In this document: positions 20,366 through 24,405 of the stretch, piece by piece
How positions within the stretch are numbered: position 1 is the stretch's first letter
Layout: every line of letters starts with the position of its first letter
Assembly: GCA_905210085.1 (NCBI GenBank)
Contig: CAJLVJ010000029.1
Coordinates: forward strand, 1-24,405
Reading direction: 5' to 3'
Length of the DNA: 24,405 nt
Source: an uncultured Collinsella sp.
GTDB lineage: Bacteria > Actinomycetota > Coriobacteriia > Coriobacteriales > Coriobacteriaceae
Notes under the pieces: generated by a model
The model's input: only the letters and a program-made list of their open reading frames with translations
Told to the model about the DNA's origin: nothing
Databases searched by the model: none
Position numbers and translations under genes: made by a program

Positions 20366-20414
20366 GACCCACGGACAACGCGCGTCAAGCGCTGTATTGT
20401 TCGTGGGCCCTGCT
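20366..20414. other. Imperfect hairpin between the two gtrA genes
   Basis: The left arm near 20366-20380 (GGACCCACGGACAAC) and right arm 20400-20411 (GTTCGTGGGCCC) can pair through CCCACG/CGTGGG and AAC/GTT with small bulges. No T-run follows. The remainder of the 220-bp gap shows a TATAGT at 20473-20478 but no matching -35. Confidence 0.35.
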
Positions 20415-20561
20415 CGTTTACGGAAGGATTTGCAACGTTTGCGGATTGCCTCTTGAATATTTGGCGAGTTCGTATAGTTCTTGGCAAAGACCTTACGTTT
20501 CCCATGCAAAAGCTCTAAAGTGTCTCGTTGCTCGATTCATCAACGCATTGGATGTGATTAC

Positions 20562-20969
20562 GTGCGCAAGGCACTGGCACAACCTCATACCAAGCAATTC
20601 CTCAAGTTCGCTGTCGTGGGCCTTATCTCCTTTGGCATCGACTGGGGCATGCTTATTGCGCTCGTCGAGCTGTTCCACCTCGACTTTTTGATGAGCACCA
20701 CGGTTTCGTTTACCACGTCCGTCGTAGTTAACTACTGGCTCAGCATGAAGTACGTGTTCGACCATCGCGAGGGCATGAGCCGCAAGCGCGAGTTCACGAT
20801 CTTCACCATCCTGTCGGTGATTGGTTTGGGCCTCAACGACCTGTACATGTTTGTGGGTGTCACGTTTTTGAGCATCGGCTACCAGGCCATGAAGGCCATC
20901 GCCACGTTCCTGGTCACCTGGTACAACTACTTTAGCCGTCGCCTTTTCCTCGAGGGCGCGCAGTCGTAG
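20562..20969 (+). CDS. GtrA family membrane protein (second of two)
   Basis: A 135-aa GtrA homolog with four hydrophobic helices, sharing VVNYWLSMKYVFDHREGMSRKREF, LSVIGLGLND and the C-terminal YFSRRLFLEGAQS with the first copy. A GTG at 20562 is the best available start (VRKALAQPHTKQFLKF aligns with the first protein's N-terminus) but its Shine-Dalgarno is weak. A TTG at 20481 would add 27 residues that do not look native. A strong terminator follows, so the two gtrA genes probably end one transcription unit. Confidence 0.82.
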   Translation: MRKALAQPHTKQFLKFAVVGLISFGIDWGMLIALVELFHLDFLMSTTVSFTTSVVVNYWLSMKYVFDHREGMSRKREFTIFTILSVIGLGLNDLYMFVGVTFLSIGYQAMKAIATFLVTWYNYFSRRLFLEGAQS

Positions 20970-20994
20970 TTGTTCGACATTTGCTTGAAGGTAT

Positions 20995-21028
20995 AACCGG
21001 TTGGAGCTCTCGTTCCAACCGGTTTTTT
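20995..21028 (+). terminator. Strong rho-independent terminator after the gtrA pair
   Basis: AACCGGTTGGA, a 7-nt loop, TCCAACCGGTT running into TTTTTT. It begins 26 bp after the second gtrA stop codon. Confidence 0.93.
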
Positions 21029-21065
21029 GTTTGCCGAGAGAGCCGGCGACCCAGTCCTCTACGCA

Positions 21066-21107
21066 TGAAAAACGGGCGGCTCGGATGTTTGTCCGAACCG
21101 CCCGTTT
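21066..21107 (-). terminator. Rho-independent terminator of the surface-protein operon
   Basis: AAACGGGCGG and its complement, extended by TCGGA/TCCGA with a short loop, form a stem at 21071-21107. Read on the minus strand it is followed by TTTTTCAT. It lies 20 bp after the stop of the DUF4430 protein gene. The 10-bp GC stem could also work weakly in the other direction. Confidence 0.85.
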
Positions 21108-21127
21108 GGCGCGTTATGTCGAGGCAT

Positions 21128-22039
21128 TTAGCCCGTTACGTAATACCAGACGACTCTGTCGCCGTTGGATAGGACATAGTTGCTGCACGCCGTGTTGGGC
21201 GTTACGCCGTTAACGGAGTACATCCAGCCACTCGTGCCGCCGTGCTCCTTCTCAGCCAGACCGCCGATAGCGGCGACATACGTGCCGTACGACGAGCCAT
21301 GCGCGTTAACGGAAAGGCCCAACGCGCAAAGGGCATCGTAGACCGTGGCGCCCTCGTTAAAGGTGAAGGTGCCACTAGAAGACACAGGATTGCCCACGGC
21401 ACTCGATGTGACCGAGACCGTCACCGTGACGTAGCTAGGCTGCTGCGAGCCGCCCTGATTGCCCACAGAGGCGCTGCCACTGTTGGATGCAGACCCACCG
21501 CCAGACACCGAGCCGCCGCCCGAAGAAGAGCCGTCAGAAGAACTCGATCCACCGGCGGATTCAGAACCCTGTCCAGCAGACGTGTTGTTGGACTTCTTGC
21601 CGTCCTTGCCTTTGGACTTCTTGTCGCCCTTGTCTTCGGACTTCTTCTCTTTCGAATCCTTTTTTGATTCCTTGTCCGAAGATTCTGAATCGTCCTTGGA
21701 ATCCGATTCATCCGAGTCCTTGGGCTGGGAGTCCACAGCGTCAGAAGACGAGGAGCCCGCCGCCGTCTTGCGAGAGGCGGTGGAGCCAGAGCCGGCAACG
21801 CTCTTCCCCGCCACGGCCCGAGTGATCCAGTCGATGGACCAAGCACCGCTGGAAGAAGGCTGGACAAAACCCAGCGACACAACGATCAAGGCGATGCAGA
21901 CGGCCGTCAGAACACCAACTAGTGCCTTGCGCCGCGGGGCGGACGCCGCCGAAGCGGCGCCCTTTTGCTTTGCATCGTCAAGCTGGATGAACGACGAGTC
22001 GGGCTGCTTGGACTCGGCGTCCTGAGGCTTATTAGACAC
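21128..22039 (-). CDS. DUF4430-domain surface protein with charged stalk
   Basis: A 303-aa membrane-anchored extracellular protein. The first 37 residues are hydrophilic and probably cytoplasmic; residues 39-59 are a transmembrane or uncleaved signal-anchor helix. Residues 80-140 are a Lys/Asp/Ser/Glu-rich polyampholyte, then a Ser/Gly-rich linker to about 200. The rest is a DUF4430 (transcobalamin-C-like) domain: GATVYDALCALGL, GTYVAAIGGLAEKEHGGTSGWMYSVNGV, YVLSNGDRVVWYYV. A GTG at 22039 is preferred over a GTG three codons earlier because TAGGTGAGG lies just before it. It follows the large surface protein gene 9 bp downstream, so the two form an operon. The ligand is unknown. Confidence 0.8.
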   Translation of the reverse strand: MSNKPQDAESKQPDSSFIQLDDAKQKGAASAASAPRRKALVGVLTAVCIALIVVSLGFVQPSSSGAWSIDWITRAVAGKSVAGSGSTASRKTAAGSSSSDAVDSQPKDSDESDSKDDSESSDKESKKDSKEKKSEDKGDKKSKGKDGKKSNNTSAGQGSESAGGSSSSDGSSSGGGSVSGGGSASNSGSASVGNQGGSQQPSYVTVTVSVTSSAVGNPVSSSGTFTFNEGATVYDALCALGLSVNAHGSSYGTYVAAIGGLAEKEHGGTSGWMYSVNGVTPNTACSNYVLSNGDRVVWYYVTG

Positions 22040-22048
22040 AGCCCTCAC

Positions 22049-24405
22049 CTACCGACGCTTGGTGAGCACGAACACGCCGATGACGGCGAGACCGATTACG
22101 CCGGCCGCTACGCCGACAATGGCGAGCGGGTTGAAGCCAGACTCCTGCGAGGGAGCCGCAGCGGACTTCTTGACAGTGGCCGCAGCAGACGAGCCCGTGT
22201 CGGAGCTGGAATCGGACTTGTCGGACTTGCCGTCCTTCTTGTCGGACTTCTTGTCCTTCTTGTCTGACTTATCGGAATCCTTCTTGGAATCCTTGTCGTC
22301 CTTGGTCTCGGTCGTGGTGGTCGTGGAGATCGGCTTCTGGCCAGGCGAAACGGCACCGCCGCTCTGCTGGCCACTCATTCCGTTACCGGAGCCGGCACCA
22401 TTGCCAGAGCCGCCCGCGCTGCCATTGGAGCCACCGTTGCCGCCACCGTTGGCAGAACCGCCGTTGCCGCCGTTGTCTACAGCCCTCTTGGTCCACTTGG
22501 CATACAGTGTCATATCTGCCGTCACCGAAGCGCTAAAGTCATACGCCTTGGTGCAGGCCTCATCCGTGTACCAACCGGCAAAGGCGTAGCCCTCGCGTGT
22601 GGGGTCGGCAGGCTTTACCAGCTTGTTTCCCTTAAACACGGCAGAACTCGAAGACGACCCATCACCATATGCCAGGACAACGTTGAAGCCATCACTTAGG
22701 CGGAACAACGTGCCGGAATCGTTGATGTAATACAGGTTGCCGTAACGGTCTGAAACAACAGGCGAGTCACAGTACTCGTTGTGTCCCGATGCGTCATATG
22801 CCAAGGTCGCCTCGGCATCACCCATCTTGTAACGGTACACGCCACCACCGGAGATGCGATTTCCCTTGTTATCAAGCTGGACGCCGTTGACCGTAAAGTA
22901 CACATAGGTCCCCTCGGTCTGCTTTGAGACCAGCGGCGCAGCCTTAATGCCGCCCGCGGGCAGCGCTGCACCGTCAGAACCAGAGACAAGCTTGACGCTC
23001 ATAGCCTTGAGGTCAACGATTGCCAACGCGGACGAATCGCCCTTTTCGCCACCAATCAGCAACGTGTTGTCATCAAGAAGCGTCGGGATCGACGCACAGC
23101 CCGTCAAACCAAGATCGACGGTATTTTCGGACAGCGATACCTTACTCCGCAGCGAATCATCGAACGAAATCACATGCAACCTGCCGTCGCGCGTGACCAA
23201 ATACATGGTTTTGCCGTCCTGCGACACCACAATGCTCGAGTTTGTCGTTACGCCGAGGGCGAGCTCACCCAATACCTCGCCGGTCTTTTGATCAAGCACC
23301 TCTACCGTTCCGGAAGACGTGGGAACCACGAACTTACCGTCCACGACAACACCGCCGGTCCAGTAATAACCCTCGTCCGCGTTATTGTGCTTCCAGACTA
23401 CCTTGCCCGATTGGATGTCAACGCAGACCACAAAGCCGTTGACGAACTTAGTAATGTCACGAGTCCCATCAGCCGTCCCAATAAACAGGTAGTCGCCGTC
23501 GACCGTTAACGAAGAGCTCGCCTGGGCCTCGGCACTTACCGCCGAAGTCATCCAGACCGTCTTGAGCCTGTCGACCGTCAGAGCCTGTACCGAGCCACCG
23601 CTGAGCGGTACCATGACCAGCCCCTTTGCGTACACGGGACGAGCAGTGTAGCTCACGCTAGCCTTGAGCTTCGCAGATGAGGCCACTTCGCCCGTCTGGC
23701 AATCAATCTTAAGAAGCTGATCATTGACCGCCAAATAGATATAGCCGTCAACGATCACTGGCTCGCTCGCGTTTGCATAGCTCCCGCCAGCATACTGCTT
23801 AAAGTTAAACGTCCAAGCTTCTGCCGTGGTACCCGTGGGGGTATCGGCATTCGTTACGGCATTTCCAAAGCCATTGGCGTCGGATTTGGAATCGACGGGC
23901 CTATCGGCGTCTGGCTCAACAACAATGCCGTCCACACGCTCGGCAGGTCGCTTGCCGTCGACCAGATAGCGCCAGACGAGCTTGTCTCCGGAGTTAAGTT
24001 CGGTCTCATCCAGGCTGCCATCGATGCGGGCACCGTTGACGTATGCCTGCCAATGGCTAGTCGACTTATTGACCAAAACCGTACCATCGACAGTCGACGT
24101 CACGCTATAAAGCTCGACGCCGCCCAAGCCATACGGACGCAGGTTGATAAGCTGGTAATCGATGCCGAGACTCTCAAAGTAGCGCTCAGTGACTTTCTGA
24201 ATCGTCGAGCCCTCATCGACAACAAGGGATGCCTCCCCTGCCCACGGCTGGGACATCTTGTCACCATCTACGCCATAAAGCGTCGCGGAAACCGTAATCT
24301 GTTTGGCGGCATTCTTGGTCCACCTGGCGTACAGGGTCACGTCACCGGAGACGGGCGTCGAGAAGTCGTAGGCCTGCGTGCACTCCGCATCGGAGTACCA
24401 GCCGG
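22049..24405 (-). CDS. Large surface protein: Flg_new repeats, DUF4430-like domain, PQQ-like beta-propeller (partial)
   Basis: At least 785 codons; the N-terminus lies beyond the right edge (the frame stays open with GWYSDAECTQAYDF at the boundary). Visible order from the edge: end of a Listeria/Bacteroides-type (Flg_new) repeat ending VTLYARWT; a DUF4430-like domain (WQAYVNG...LNSGDKLVWRYLVDG); a PQQ-like propeller with blades such as GYIYLAVNDQLLKIDCQTGE and GSVQALTVDRLKTVW; a second Flg_new repeat (FAGWYTDEACTKAYDF...MTLYAKWTK); a Gly/Asn/Ser linker; a Thr run; a Lys/Asp/Ser stalk; and a C-terminal hydrophobic helix ending LTKRR. No LPxTG precedes the helix, so it is probably membrane-anchored rather than sortase-linked. 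Adhesion or ligand binding is plausible but not shown. Confidence 0.85.
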   Translation of the reverse strand, partial: GWYSDAECTQAYDFSTPVSGDVTLYARWTKNAAKQITVSATLYGVDGDKMSQPWAGEASLVVDEGSTIQKVTERYFESLGIDYQLINLRPYGLGGVELYSVTSTVDGTVLVNKSTSHWQAYVNGARIDGSLDETELNSGDKLVWRYLVDGKRPAERVDGIVVEPDADRPVDSKSDANGFGNAVTNADTPTGTTAEAWTFNFKQYAGGSYANASEPVIVDGYIYLAVNDQLLKIDCQTGEVASSAKLKASVSYTARPVYAKGLVMVPLSGGSVQALTVDRLKTVWMTSAVSAEAQASSSLTVDGDYLFIGTADGTRDITKFVNGFVVCVDIQSGKVVWKHNNADEGYYWTGGVVVDGKFVVPTSSGTVEVLDQKTGEVLGELALGVTTNSSIVVSQDGKTMYLVTRDGRLHVISFDDSLRSKVSLSENTVDLGLTGCASIPTLLDDNTLLIGGEKGDSSALAIVDLKAMSVKLVSGSDGAALPAGGIKAAPLVSKQTEGTYVYFTVNGVQLDNKGNRISGGGVYRYKMGDAEATLAYDASGHNEYCDSPVVSDRYGNLYYINDSGTLFRLSDGFNVVLAYGDGSSSSSAVFKGNKLVKPADPTREGYAFAGWYTDEACTKAYDFSASVTADMTLYAKWTKRAVDNGGNGGSANGGGNGGSNGSAGGSGNGAGSGNGMSGQQSGGAVSPGQKPISTTTTTETKDDKDSKKDSDKSDKKDKKSDKKDGKSDKSDSSSDTGSSAAATVKKSAAAPSQESGFNPLAIVGVAAGVIGLAVIGVFVLTKRR

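Noticed and set aside
22049..22160. LPxTG sortase anchor at the C-terminus of the large surface protein
   Set aside because: A hydrophobic helix and positive tail are present, but the residues before it (SQESGFNPLAIVG) contain no LPxTG-like motif. A membrane anchor is the simpler reading.

Overview
The window is GC-rich, tightly packed bacterial chromosome with short intergenic gaps and clear AAGGAG-type ribosome binding sites. Gene content and protein style (Sapep-type M20 dipeptidase, LOG protein, class III fructose-1,6-bisphosphatase, GtrA proteins, DUF4430/PQQ-propeller surface proteins, queuosine genes using QueH) point to a gut Actinomycetota of the Coriobacteriia, most likely Collinsella. 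The genus is an inference from overall resemblance. I saw no rRNA, tRNA, CRISPR array, prophage or complete insertion sequence.

Layout. 1-122: intergenic end with a small hairpin and half of a palindromic repeat. 123-2276 (-): HAD phosphatase followed by an M20 dipeptidase, divergent from a DegV/FakB-like gene (2433-3293, +). A hairpin-rich stretch (3309-3448) separates DegV from a convergent LOG-family gene (3460-4218, -), with tgt upstream of it (4353-5492, -). 5560-6008 has no gene: it holds an 8-bp microsatellite and a large composite palindromic element. 6010-6810 (-) is an SDR resembling bile-acid 12alpha-hydroxysteroid dehydrogenases; divergent from it is a long tail-anchored coiled-coil protein (7105-8868, +). 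8890-9221 is a second repeat region. queA, queH and a DUF3267 integral-membrane zincin follow (9221-11710, -). A divergent methionyl-tRNA synthetase-like gene and an RNA m5C methyltransferase run on + (11843-15156). Then come a 56-aa membrane protein (-), a TIM-barrel protein of unknown function (+), a second DegV (-), class III Fbp (+) and two tandem GtrA genes (+). The right end (21128-24405, -) encodes two surface proteins with DUF4430-like domains; the upstream one runs off the window.

Themes. Translation and RNA modification recur (tgt, queA, queH, MetRS-like, m5C methyltransferase). tgt, queA and queH belong to one pathway (queuosine at tRNA position 34) but are spread over about 6.7 kb. 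Two FakB-like fatty-acid-binding proteins occur without their kinase.

The most unusual content is between genes. At least three kinds of palindromic repeat occur, two of them with paired (compensatory) differences between copies. One family carries GTAG at the foot of its hairpins, the hallmark of REP sequences handled by REP-associated tyrosine transposases (RAYTs), and in several cases the TAG of that motif is the stop codon of the neighbouring gene. Attached to two copies is a roughly 190-bp module with a conserved apical loop and conserved terminal hairpin but different, still complementary, long stems. This is the best candidate here for an undescribed structured element.
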